64,000 nucleotides of DNA from CAG-791 sp963655255. GTDB lineage: Bacteria; Bacillota; Clostridia; Lachnospirales; Lachnospiraceae. Location of the stretch: positions 11,975 through 75,974 of the forward strand of contig CAVKEB010000009.1 in the NCBI GenBank assembly GCA_963655255.1, written 5' to 3'. Below are positions 24,265 through 32,734 of this stretch, piece after piece (within the stretch, counting starts at the first letter, position 1; every line of letters begins with the position of its first letter). Position numbers and translations under genes: made by a program. The notes below the pieces were generated by a model that was not told the DNA's origin, made no database searches, and saw only the letters and a program-made list of their open reading frames with translations.

Positions 24265-24990
24265 TCAGGCAAACGCGTCAATCAGAATGACGGAAATGTT
24301 GTCCATTCCGCCGCCGCGGTTGGCCGCGGCCACGAGCGCCTTTGCCTTCGATTCCAGTGTATTCTCTTCACGGATGATCCGGAAAATCTCCTCATCCTCA
24401 ACCATATTGGTCAGGCCGTCGGAACACATCAGAACCACATCCCCGCGATGAAGCTTCGTGGTAAAGAAGTCCACATCCAGGTATTCCTCTGCGCCGACCG
24501 CTCTTGTAATCACATTCTTGTCCGGGTGGCTTCTGGCCTTTCTTGCGTCCAGACTCCCCGCGAGAACCATCTCCTCCACCAGGGAATGATCCACCGTAAT
24601 CTGGCGGATCGTCTCTCCGATCAGATACAGGCGGCTGTCCCCCACATTCGCCGTGCGCAGGACATCTCCGCGGATCGTTGCGGCCACAATCGTCGTGCCG
24701 CATCCGGACAGATCCTCGCGCATGCTCGCCGTCGCATGAAGGTTCTGGTTGACCGCGTGAAGAGCATCGCCCAGGATCACAATCGGATCGCTGCTGCGGT
24801 TGGCCGCCGCCAGGCGAAGCGTTTCACGCACAGTAAAGCGGGAGGCAAAGTCCCCCGCCTTGTGTCCGCCCATTCCGTCCGCCAGAAGATAAAGATTCGG
24901 AAGATTCCCGACACTCTCATCCGATGAGCAGACGAAATCCTGATTCATCTTTCTTCGCATACCGATATCGGTAATAGAAAAAGAATGCAT
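24265..24990 (-). CDS. stp: PP2C-type protein phosphatase (PrpC/Stp)
   Basis: The phosphatase reverses the partner PASTA kinase. The 241 residues have the metal-binding motifs: an IGMRRKMNQD start, LLADGMGGHKAGDFAS (about 36-51), NVGDSRLYLI, CSDGLTNMV and a final GGMDNISVILI. All PP2C Asp metal ligands appear present. It lies directly before prkC and after rlmN. Confidence 0.95.
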   Translation of the reverse strand: MHSFSITDIGMRRKMNQDFVCSSDESVGNLPNLYLLADGMGGHKAGDFASRFTVRETLRLAAANRSSDPIVILGDALHAVNQNLHATASMREDLSGCGTTIVAATIRGDVLRTANVGDSRLYLIGETIRQITVDHSLVEEMVLAGSLDARKARSHPDKNVITRAVGAEEYLDVDFFTTKLHRGDVVLMCSDGLTNMVEDEEIFRIIREENTLESKAKALVAAANRGGGMDNISVILIDAFA

Positions 24991-25005
24991 TCTGATGGTT
25001 CCTCG

Positions 25006-26070
25006 TCAGGTCCCTGCGGGACCATTCTTTCCGGAGGTTTCGATGTGCCTGTGGCGCAGCTGCCCGCAGGCTCCATCGATATCCCGCCCCAATACTCTCC
25101 TAATACTAACATTTATTCCATGTTTTTCAAGTTTTGCCCGGAATGCCTGCACGGCAGAAAGGTCCGGCTGTTCAAAGCTGCGCTCCTTCACGGGGTTCAC
25201 CGGGATCAGGTTGACATGGGCCGAAAGAGGCCTTGCCAGCCCCGCCAGCTCCTCTGCGTCCCTTGCGCTGTCGTTGACATCCCGGATGAGGCTGTACTCA
25301 AACGTGACCCTTCGTCCCGTCTTGTCAAAATACGTCCTGCACGCCGACATGCACTCGGCAATCGTGTACCGCTCCGCGATCGGCATGATCTTTTTCCGCT
25401 TCTCATCCGTCGTTGCGTGAAGGGAAAGCGCCAGCGTAATGGAAAGGTTTTCCTCTGCAAGATCATAAATCCGCGGCACAATGCCGCAGGTGCTGACCGT
25501 CACATTCCGCATGGAGAGATTCTGGCCGTTTTCATCCGTCAGCATGCGGAGGAATTTCAGGAGATTTTCATAGTTGTCCAGCGGTTCTCCGGTTCCCATC
25601 ACGACGATGTGCGAGATTTTCTCGCCGGTCAGCCGGTGGATGGTATAGATTTCCTCGAGAATTTCTCCCGGGAGGAGATTCCGTTTCAGGCCGTCGAGCG
25701 TGGAGGCGCAGAATCGGCACCCCATCCGGCAGCCGACCTGCGAGGAGACGCACACGCTGTTCCCGAACTTATATTTCATGAAGACGCTCTCGATGGTCTC
25801 GCCGTCCGGAAGGCCGAACAGAAATTTCTGCGTTCCGTCCAGCTTCGAGATCTGCCGGTCGATGACTTCGAGCTCCGTCATCTCATAATGCTCCCGGATA
25901 TACTCCTTCAGCTTCGCCGGAAGATCCGTCATTTCCTCCGGATCATCGGTCAGCCGGACATGAAGCCAGCGGTAGAGCTGCCTCGCGCGGAAGGCGGGAA
26001 AACCGGCGGCCTTCAGGTCCCCGGTCATTTCTTCCAGTGTCAGGGATTTGATATCTTTTCGATCGGACAT
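25006..26070 (-). CDS. rlmN: Dual-specificity 23S rRNA/tRNA C2-methyladenosine methyltransferase RlmN
   Basis: This radical-SAM enzyme methylates A2503 of 23S rRNA and A37 of some tRNAs. The cluster-binding motif is CRMGCRFCAS (CxxxCxxC, about 119-126). GTGEPLDNY, VTVSTCGIVPRI, SLHATTDEKR and the near-C-terminal HVNLIPVNPV segment match RlmN, including the catalytic cysteine in the late SIRRVLGRDIDGACGQL stretch. Length is normal (354). Confidence 0.96.
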   Translation of the reverse strand: MSDRKDIKSLTLEEMTGDLKAAGFPAFRARQLYRWLHVRLTDDPEEMTDLPAKLKEYIREHYEMTELEVIDRQISKLDGTQKFLFGLPDGETIESVFMKYKFGNSVCVSSQVGCRMGCRFCASTLDGLKRNLLPGEILEEIYTIHRLTGEKISHIVVMGTGEPLDNYENLLKFLRMLTDENGQNLSMRNVTVSTCGIVPRIYDLAEENLSITLALSLHATTDEKRKKIMPIAERYTIAECMSACRTYFDKTGRRVTFEYSLIRDVNDSARDAEELAGLARPLSAHVNLIPVNPVKERSFEQPDLSAVQAFRAKLEKHGINVSIRRVLGRDIDGACGQLRHRHIETSGKNGPAGT

Positions 26071-26113
26071 TGTGGATAGCCTTCTTTCAGATTTTCCGGA
26101 CAGACGCCGGATT

Positions 26114-27688
26114 TTACCTGCTCTTCCGGAACCTTGCCATAAAGAATCCGTCCGTTCCGTGGACGTCCGGCAGAAGCTGCACGCGGTTTCTGCAGATTCC
26201 CGGGAAGTTCTCCGGAAGGTACGGAGCCAGATCCTCCGGAATCAGGCCCAGCTTCTTCTCGATAAAATCCGCCATTTTCTCGTTTTCCTGCCGGTTGATG
26301 GTGCAGGTCGAGTAGATCAGCACCGCGCCCGGCTTCAGAACCGAGGCGGCATTCGTTACGATTTTCTTCTGGAGCGTTATCAGAGAGCGGAGCTTCTCCG
26401 GCGTCACGTTGTACTTGATGTCCCGCTTCCTCGTGATGACGCCGAGCCCCGAACAGGGAACGTCGCACAGCACAAGGTCCGCCCTTTCCGCGAGATCCGG
26501 CCTCGGGTTCGACGCATCATTTTCTTCCACGATGACATTGTGAAGCTTCATTCTGCCAAGGCCAGCGCGGATCTTGTCGGTCTTTGCCCGCGTAAGGTCA
26601 TAGGAATGCACCGTTCCCTCCGGAAGGAGCGCCGCCGCGAGCATCGTCTTTCCTCCGGGCGCCGCACAGAGGTCGTACACCTGCACAGTACCCGAAAGGT
26701 CCCGTTTTCTCCCGGAAAGCCCCGCCGCCTGTGCGGTCATCTGGCTGGACTCATCCTGCACGGTCCATTTCCCTTCTGCAAAACCGGGAAGCTCCTTCAG
26801 TCCCGGCACATGCCGCAGAACATAGCAGTCCCCGGCCCACCTGCCCGGCTCCACCTGTGCGCCGGCCGCCCGGATTCCGTCCAGCACCGCTTCCTTCTCT
26901 TCCCCGGAGAGCCGCGGATCCAGCCGGATGCAGACCGGCCGCACCTCCAGCATGGCCCGACACAGGGACTCCAGCCGCTCTTCTCCCATCTGCTCCTTCC
27001 AAAGGCTCAGGATGGCAGAAGGCATGGAGTAGCGCGCCTCGAGATCCCGAAGTCCTGCGTCCCCGGCACGTCCTTCAGCTCCTCGATCCATGGTTTCGCC
27101 GCCTTCGCGTCCGGAGACAGCACTCCCGCGGGATTCCGCGCTTTCTTTTCTGTTTTGTCCGGCAATCACAATGACCGCGCTGCTCGGCTTCGTCCGGACC
27201 GGCTTCTTTTCCGGCTGCTGGGAGGGAATATACTCCTTTCCTGCCTTGATCGCCGCTTCCTTTTCCCGGCAGACTCCGCGGAGAACTCCGTTGACAAAAC
27301 CTGCCGCCTGCGCAAGCTTTCCCCGCTTGCAGAGGCGGACTGCCTCGCTGCAGGCCGCATAATCCGGCACGCTGTCCATATAGAAAATCTGATACAGGCT
27401 CATCCGGAGGAGACACCGGACTCTCGGCTTGATCTTCATCTCCGGATCCTTCTGGTGACTCCGGATCACGGCATCCAGCTCAATTTCGCGCTCGATGGTT
27501 CCCTCCGCGAGGCGCTTAAGAAAAGACCGCTGTGTGAGCGGAAGGCTCGCATAACGGTCCTGCGTTCTTTTGATCAGAAGATTGCTGTAGGTCCCGTGGA
27601 GCTCATGCTCCACCAGGATCTGCCAGACAAGCTCACGGACATTGACATTCTTCGCCGGGGTTCCGGCTGCTTTTCTCTGTTCTTCCAT
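26114..27688 (-). CDS. rsmB: 16S rRNA (cytosine-967-C5)-methyltransferase RsmB
   Basis: The N-terminal NusB-like RNA-binding domain (about 15-155) is followed by a Rossmann SAM methyltransferase. The latter has DLCAAPGGKTMLAAALL, the DVPCSGLGV motif and the second active-site cysteine in YSTCTINRQEN. Between the two domains is an unusual polar insertion of about 60 residues (about 160-220), so the protein is 524 residues against roughly 440-450 in relatives. It lies between the zinc-peptidase gene and rlmN. Confidence 0.94.
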   Translation of the reverse strand: MEEQRKAAGTPAKNVNVRELVWQILVEHELHGTYSNLLIKRTQDRYASLPLTQRSFLKRLAEGTIEREIELDAVIRSHQKDPEMKIKPRVRCLLRMSLYQIFYMDSVPDYAACSEAVRLCKRGKLAQAAGFVNGVLRGVCREKEAAIKAGKEYIPSQQPEKKPVRTKPSSAVIVIAGQNRKESAESRGSAVSGREGGETMDRGAEGRAGDAGLRDLEARYSMPSAILSLWKEQMGEERLESLCRAMLEVRPVCIRLDPRLSGEEKEAVLDGIRAAGAQVEPGRWAGDCYVLRHVPGLKELPGFAEGKWTVQDESSQMTAQAAGLSGRKRDLSGTVQVYDLCAAPGGKTMLAAALLPEGTVHSYDLTRAKTDKIRAGLGRMKLHNVIVEENDASNPRPDLAERADLVLCDVPCSGLGVITRKRDIKYNVTPEKLRSLITLQKKIVTNAASVLKPGAVLIYSTCTINRQENEKMADFIEKKLGLIPEDLAPYLPENFPGICRNRVQLLPDVHGTDGFFMARFRKSR

Positions 27689-27790
27689 ATCTCTTTCTTA
27701 TTCCATCCGGCCTTTTCGGGTGTGGTCTGCGGCGCTCTGTACGCGCCCGCTCCTGACAGGAGGACGCGGCATCAGCCGCGTCCGAGTGTA

Positions 27791-28495
27791 CTATTCATCT
27801 CTTTTCCTGCTGTTCGACAGCAGCACGAGACGAAGGAGCTGCAGAATCGAGGAGGCCGCCGCTGCCACATACGTCATAGCTGCCGCCCTCAGAACCGCCT
27901 TCGCCTTCCGGTTCTCGTCCATTCCGAGGATTCCGTACTGCTCCAGCATCACAAGCGCCCGGTGCGAAGCGTTGAACTCCACCGGAAGCGTCACAAGCTG
28001 AAACAGAACGCCCAGCGAGAACAGGACAATGCCGATCGTCGTGAAGGTATTGGAGAGCCCCAGGATCAGACTCAGGATCACAATCCAGATTCCGGCATTC
28101 GATCCGAAATTCGCAATCGGAACGAGAGCCGTCCGCACCTGCAGCGGAACATAGCCCTGCTCATGCTGCATCACGTGTCCGCACTCATGCGCGGCAACGC
28201 CGAGGGCCGCCACCGACCGGGAGTCGTAGACCGCATCCGAGAGGTTGACCACCTGACGCGACGGATCATAATGGTCCGTAAGATTTCCGGAAACATGGCG
28301 GACCTGCACATCCATCACGCCGTTCCGCTCCAGAATCAGCCTTGCGACATCCGCTCCCGTCAGGCCACAGGCCGCCGCGATTCTCGAATATCTCGTATAG
28401 GTGGTGTTGACGTGCATGCTCGCAATCATGCAGAGGACGGCGCCTGCTGCCACCAGGATCATGGTCCAGTCGTAATATCCGTATCCGTTATACAT
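27791..28495 (-). CDS. Membrane zinc metallopeptidase (YugP/Zn_peptidase_2 type)
   Basis: The 234-residue integral membrane protein has an N-terminal helix (about 10-28), a cytoplasmic loop, and the zinc motif AAHECGHVMQH (HExxH, about 101-111). Two central helices (about 130-180) are followed by NASHRAL and a last helix near the C-terminus. The family is common between fmt and rsmB in Clostridia. Its substrate is not established; a membrane-quality-control role is only a guess. Confidence 0.88.
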   Translation of the reverse strand: MYNGYGYYDWTMILVAAGAVLCMIASMHVNTTYTRYSRIAAACGLTGADVARLILERNGVMDVQVRHVSGNLTDHYDPSRQVVNLSDAVYDSRSVAALGVAAHECGHVMQHEQGYVPLQVRTALVPIANFGSNAGIWIVILSLILGLSNTFTTIGIVLFSLGVLFQLVTLPVEFNASHRALVMLEQYGILGMDENRKAKAVLRAAAMTYVAAAASSILQLLRLVLLSNSRKRDE

Positions 28496-28514
28496 CCGCG
28501 TCCCTTCCTTTCCA

Positions 28515-29507
28515 TCAGAATCTTCCGATCCGCTCCAACTGTTCGCCCGCCTGCATCCGACATCCCATGAGGAACGCCTGCACCGGCATCCTTTTCTTTC
28601 CTTCGAGCTGAAGCTCCTCGAGAGCCAGAAGGCCGTCGCCCGTCTGTACCAGCAGGGCGTCCTTCGTCACAATCATCACGGTCCCGGGCTGTGCCTCCTT
28701 AAAATCAAGGCCGCCCTTTCCCTCGCATCCCAGTTCCCGGAGTTCGTCTCCGGTCACCGGTCTTGCCATCCAGATTTTCAGCATCCGGCCGTTCCAGTGC
28801 GTGTAGGCGCTCGGCCACGGATTCAGACCGCGGATCAGGCGTCCGATTTCTTCCGCACTCCGGTTCCAGTCGATGTTGCCCATCTCCTTGCGAAGCATCT
28901 TCGCGTAGCAGGACTTTGCATCGTCCTGCGGAACCGGCGTGACTGTTCCCGCCTCAATCTCATCCAGCGTGCGCAGAAGGAGGGGACCTCCCATTCTCGA
29001 GAGCTTGTCGTAGAGCGATCCCGCCGTCTCATCCGGGGTGAGCTCCACCTTCTCCTGCATCAGAATGTCTCCGGTGTCGAGGCCCTCATTCATCTGCATG
29101 ATGGTGTCTCCGGCCTCCTTCTGCCCGTCCAGAACCGCCCACTGAATCGGGGCAGCGCCGCGGTAAGCGGGAAGAAGCGAGCCATGAATGTTCACGCACC
29201 CGTAGCGCGGCATCTCCAGAATCTCTTTCGGAAGAATCTGTCCGAAGGCCGCCACCACAATGATGTCCGCCTGCTCCTCCCGGAGCCGTTCCACCGCTTC
29301 CTGCGCCCTGACTTTCTCCGGCTGGAAAACAGGAATGCCGTACTCCTTGGCGCAGAGCTTCACGTCCGACGGAGCAGGCTTTCCGCTCCGTCCCTTCGGG
29401 CGGTCCGGCTGCGTCACCACAAGAGACACCTCATGCTTCTTCGCTTCTGCCAGTGCCTTCAGTGCCGGAACCGCGAAGTCCGGCGTTCCCATAAATATAA
29501 TTCTCAT
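28515..29507 (-). CDS. fmt: Methionyl-tRNA formyltransferase
   Basis: Fmt formylates initiator Met-tRNA using 10-formyl-tetrahydrofolate, the step reversed on nascent proteins by the neighbouring def product. The 330-residue protein has the N-terminal MRIIFMGTPDFAVPAL, the catalytic INIH-type segment VNIHGSLLPAYRGAAPIQWA, and the D of LDTGDILMQ. A C-terminal OB-like domain follows. The start at 29507 is preceded by GAGGAAGG. Confidence 0.97.
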   Translation of the reverse strand: MRIIFMGTPDFAVPALKALAEAKKHEVSLVVTQPDRPKGRSGKPAPSDVKLCAKEYGIPVFQPEKVRAQEAVERLREEQADIIVVAAFGQILPKEILEMPRYGCVNIHGSLLPAYRGAAPIQWAVLDGQKEAGDTIMQMNEGLDTGDILMQEKVELTPDETAGSLYDKLSRMGGPLLLRTLDEIEAGTVTPVPQDDAKSCYAKMLRKEMGNIDWNRSAEEIGRLIRGLNPWPSAYTHWNGRMLKIWMARPVTGDELRELGCEGKGGLDFKEAQPGTVMIVTKDALLVQTGDGLLALEELQLEGKKRMPVQAFLMGCRMQAGEQLERIGRF

Positions 29508-29651
29508 ACCCTTCCTCATACCGCAGAATTCTGCGGCCACCATTTCATTCCGGAAGATTCCCTTCCGAAAACACGTTTTCCTGTTTTCCGGAGATCATCC
29601 GGTTCGTCCCTTCCTCATCTTTCGAAGCGGCCCGGCAGATTGCTTTCGCAC

Positions 29652-30143
29652 TCACTCGTCTTCCTGCTCCGCCAGCTCGTCGTTGTCAACGAGGCCGCCC
29701 TGCACGAGCTCCACGTAGAGCTTTCCGTCCAGATGATCGAACTCATGGCACATGCAGCGTGCGAGAAGCTCCGTTCCCTCTACCTCAATCGGCTGGAAAT
29801 TCCGGTCCAGCCCGACCGCCTTGACATAATTGGGTCTGGTCACCAGTCCGGACTTGCCGGGCACCGAAAGACATCCCTCATAGCCGGTCTGCTCCCCCGA
29901 GGACTCCACGATCTTCGGATTGATGAAAACAAGGGGCTGATCCTGCTCCGGACTTACATCCATCACAACCAGACGCTTCAGGACGCCGACCTGCGGAGCC
30001 GCAAGCCCCACGCCGTTCGTCTCATACATCGTCTCAAACATATCATCAATCAGCTCCTGGAGTCTCGGAGAAGACTCTTTGATCTCCTTTGCCTTCTTGT
30101 TCAGAATCGGATCTCCGATTTCACGTATTGTCAGCAGTGCCAT
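29652..30143 (-). CDS. def: Peptide deformylase
   Basis: Def removes the N-formyl group from nascent proteins and needs Fe2+. The 163 residues show the three family motifs: GVGLAAPQVG (about 46-55), EGCLSVPG (about 88-95, metal Cys) and CHEFDHLDGKLY (about 129-140, HExxH). The start at 30143 is fixed by the canonical MALLTIREIGDPIL. Its ribosome site GGGAGG is supplied by the end of a palindromic repeat; the reading frame upstream of the ATG is repeat, not protein. Confidence 0.97.
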   Translation of the reverse strand: MALLTIREIGDPILNKKAKEIKESSPRLQELIDDMFETMYETNGVGLAAPQVGVLKRLVVMDVSPEQDQPLVFINPKIVESSGEQTGYEGCLSVPGKSGLVTRPNYVKAVGLDRNFQPIEVEGTELLARCMCHEFDHLDGKLYVELVQGGLVDNDELAEQEDE

Positions 30144-30256
30144 ATTTATACCTCCCTGAGGCAAAATCCGCGAAGGCGGTTTTGCCGAATGCGGCAGCCG
30201 GTGCGTCAGCACCGATGCTGCAGTTTGAAAGCGACATATCGATGTCACTTTCAAAC
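30144..30256 (-). repeat. Palindromic dispersed repeat, full copy in the def leader
   Basis: As minus-strand RNA it forms three hairpins in a row. They are TTTGAAAGTGACAT/ATGTCGCTTTCAAA (14 bp), GCAGCATCGGTGC/GCACCGGCTGC, and GGCAAAACCGC/GCGGATTTTGCC. The closing TCAGGGAGGTATAAAT is followed immediately by the def ATG. The element therefore makes up the whole 5' leader, including the Shine-Dalgarno sequence. Confidence 0.9.
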
Positions 30257-30338
30257 ATTTTCCTTTCCCGGCAGCCGCCTGGCACCCGGGATTTCCGTAA
30301 GGAATCCAGGATGCACCGAATCGCTGCCCTCCCTTAAA

Positions 30339-32669
30339 TCAGAACACGTTCACCGGATCAAAATCAAACTGGAACATCGTGTCCATTCCGCGGCTGGCTT
30401 CCATGGCCCTCTTTGCCGCGGCCTCCACGCCGTCTTTACAAACGATTAGTGTATCATAATCCGGACTTTTTACATAGATGACATAGCGGTACTCATCCCG
30501 CAGCTTTTCCATCGCGGCGGGCGCGGGGCCGATAAAAAGAAGTCCCTCCGGATTTTTCTCCCGGGCCGCTCTCGTCAGCTGCTCCAGAAGTGCCCTTGTT
30601 TTCTCCGCAAACAGCGCGGCGTGATCCTCCCGGCGGGACGAAATCTGAATCGCGAGAAGGTGCTCCGCGGGAGGATAGCGCAGGAGCCTGCGGTATACCA
30701 TTTCCTCCTGATAAAAGGACGGATAGTCCTGCCTCGCCGCGTGAACGATGCTGTAATGCTCCGGCTCATAGGTCTGAATGACGACATTTCCCGGCTCGCT
30801 TCCGCGGCCCGCCCGGCCCGCCGCCTGTGTCAGAAGCTGAAAGGTCCGCTCCGCCGAGCGGTAATCCGAGGCGTTCAGCGACAGATCCGCGAGAAGGATT
30901 CCGACCAGCGTCACCTTCGGAAAGTCATGGCCCTTGACAATCATCTGGGTCCCGATCAGGATATCCGCTTCTTCATTGGCAAAGGCCGACAGGATTTTCT
31001 CATAGCTGCCCTTCGTCTTCGTGGTGTCGGCGTCCATCCGGAGAATCCGGGCCCCCGGGAACTCCTTTTTCAAAAAGCTCTCCGCCTGCTCCGTTCCCGC
31101 ATGAAACCCGCTGATGTAAGGCGACCCGCACTCCGGGCAGCGCTCCGGCATCGGCTCCTCATAGCCGCAGTAATGACAGACAAGGCGTCCGCCCCCATGA
31201 AGGGAGAGCGAAACGCTGCAGTGCGGGCATTTCGGCACATAGCCGCAGCTTCTGCAGGAGACAAAACCCGAAAACCCTCTCCGGTTTAAAAAGAGCATGC
31301 TCTGCTGCCCCTTTTCCAGCCGGTCCGCAAGAAGCATGGAAAGCCGCCTCGACAGAATCGAGTGATTGCCCGCGCGAAGCTCCTCCCGCATGTCCGTGAT
31401 TTCCACGGAAGGCAGCATCCCTCCCGTGAGCCGCCGCTTCAGCTCATACAGGCGGTATCTGCCTTCTTTGGCCATGTAATAAGATTCCAGAGACGGCGTT
31501 GCCGACCCCAGCACCACGACCGCATTCTGCATCGCGGCGATCTCCTCCGCGACCTCTCTTGCGTGGTACTTCGGCATGGACTCATTTTTATAGCTGCTCT
31601 CATGCTCCTCGTCCATGATGATGACGCCGATGTTCGGGAACGGCGTGAACAGCGCGGATCTCGGTCCGATGATCACGTCGATGTCGCCTCGTCTCGCGCG
31701 CTCGAACTGATCGCTCTTCTCGCTCTCCGAGAGCTGCGAGTTCATCACGGAAACCCGGTCGCCGAAGTGCCGGTAAAACCGCATCAGCGTCTGATATGTC
31801 AGGGAAATTTCGGGGATCAGCATGATGGCCTGCCGTCCCTTCGCCACGATCCTCTCGATGATCGAGATATAGACCTCCGTCTTGCCGCTTCCCGTAATGC
31901 CGTGGATCAGGGAGACCCGTGGAATCTTCTGACCGCAGCGGTCTGCGCCGTCCTGCGTCCCGCCGCGGGCGCAGATGTTCTCCAGTCTCTGAAGCGCCTC
32001 AAAATCCCGGAGGACCCCCTCCGCGATGGCGTTCTGCTCCGGACTCAGAATCAGGCGCTGCCCGTCCTCCGGTGAAACCGAGACGGGATTTCTTAAGAGT
32101 TCCCTGGTCCGGACCTCGAGGATTCCCTGCTTCTGCAGGGCGGCGATCACCTGCGCGGTGACATGGAGCTTCTGGACAATCAGGCTGTAGGGCTGGTCCG
32201 GAACCTCCATCAGCTCCCGAAGAAGCCGCTCTCTTGCCACCTGATGCTTCATCGCAAATTCGTGGCGTTTTTCCTCCGCCTCCTTCGCAGAAAGAAGAAG
32301 GTGCACCGAGCGGTGCTCCACGGGCTTTGCCTGCTTCCTCGATGTGAGGACCGTCTTCAGAGCCGTTGCCAGGGTGGAGCCGTAGCGTTTTTTCATCCAG
32401 AGGGCAAGCTGCACGGCATTGTCGCCGGTCACATCGGTCCCGCTCATCGCGACGTCTTCGATTTCCTTTACCTTCTCATCCGGGTATCCGCAGCTTTCCT
32501 CAAAGCCGATGATATAGCCCTTCCGCTTCGTGTCGCCTTTTCCGAACGGAACCACAACAAGACTCCCGAGGCGCAGCTTTTTCTCCAGCGCTTCGGGAAT
32601 CCGGTAGGTAAACGGGCGATCCAGCCGTCCGTGTGAAATATCAATGATGACTTGTGCGTAGCGATGCAT
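30339..32669 (-). CDS. priA: Primosomal replication-restart helicase PriA
   Basis: PriA binds stalled forks and reloads the replicative helicase. The 776-residue protein has an N-terminal DNA-binding domain, Walker A GITGSGKTEVYISII (about 266-280), the DEEH box (IIMDEEHESSYK), and SATPSLESY. Paired zinc-binding cysteines (CRSCGYVPKCPHCSVSL, CHYCGYEEPMPERCPECGSPYI) precede helicase motifs V-VI including QAAGRAGR. It lies between murE and the def leader repeat. Confidence 0.97.
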   Translation of the reverse strand: MHRYAQVIIDISHGRLDRPFTYRIPEALEKKLRLGSLVVVPFGKGDTKRKGYIIGFEESCGYPDEKVKEIEDVAMSGTDVTGDNAVQLALWMKKRYGSTLATALKTVLTSRKQAKPVEHRSVHLLLSAKEAEEKRHEFAMKHQVARERLLRELMEVPDQPYSLIVQKLHVTAQVIAALQKQGILEVRTRELLRNPVSVSPEDGQRLILSPEQNAIAEGVLRDFEALQRLENICARGGTQDGADRCGQKIPRVSLIHGITGSGKTEVYISIIERIVAKGRQAIMLIPEISLTYQTLMRFYRHFGDRVSVMNSQLSESEKSDQFERARRGDIDVIIGPRSALFTPFPNIGVIIMDEEHESSYKNESMPKYHAREVAEEIAAMQNAVVVLGSATPSLESYYMAKEGRYRLYELKRRLTGGMLPSVEITDMREELRAGNHSILSRRLSMLLADRLEKGQQSMLFLNRRGFSGFVSCRSCGYVPKCPHCSVSLSLHGGGRLVCHYCGYEEPMPERCPECGSPYISGFHAGTEQAESFLKKEFPGARILRMDADTTKTKGSYEKILSAFANEEADILIGTQMIVKGHDFPKVTLVGILLADLSLNASDYRSAERTFQLLTQAAGRAGRGSEPGNVVIQTYEPEHYSIVHAARQDYPSFYQEEMVYRRLLRYPPAEHLLAIQISSRREDHAALFAEKTRALLEQLTRAAREKNPEGLLFIGPAPAAMEKLRDEYRYVIYVKSPDYDTLIVCKDGVEAAAKRAMEASRGMDTMFQFDFDPVNVF

Positions 32670-32734
32670 GCTTTTCCGTGTTCCTTCGGATCCGCGGCTT
32701 CCCGGGATCCTCCGCTCCGGCAGAATTTTCTTCC

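Noticed and set aside
30144..30254. N-terminal extensions beginning MKVTSICRFQTAASVLTH at def, and similar ones at echC and downstream of aspS
   Set aside because: These are translations of the palindromic repeat. Recurrence of the same peptide before unrelated proteins shows it is element sequence, and family N-termini begin at the internal ATG.
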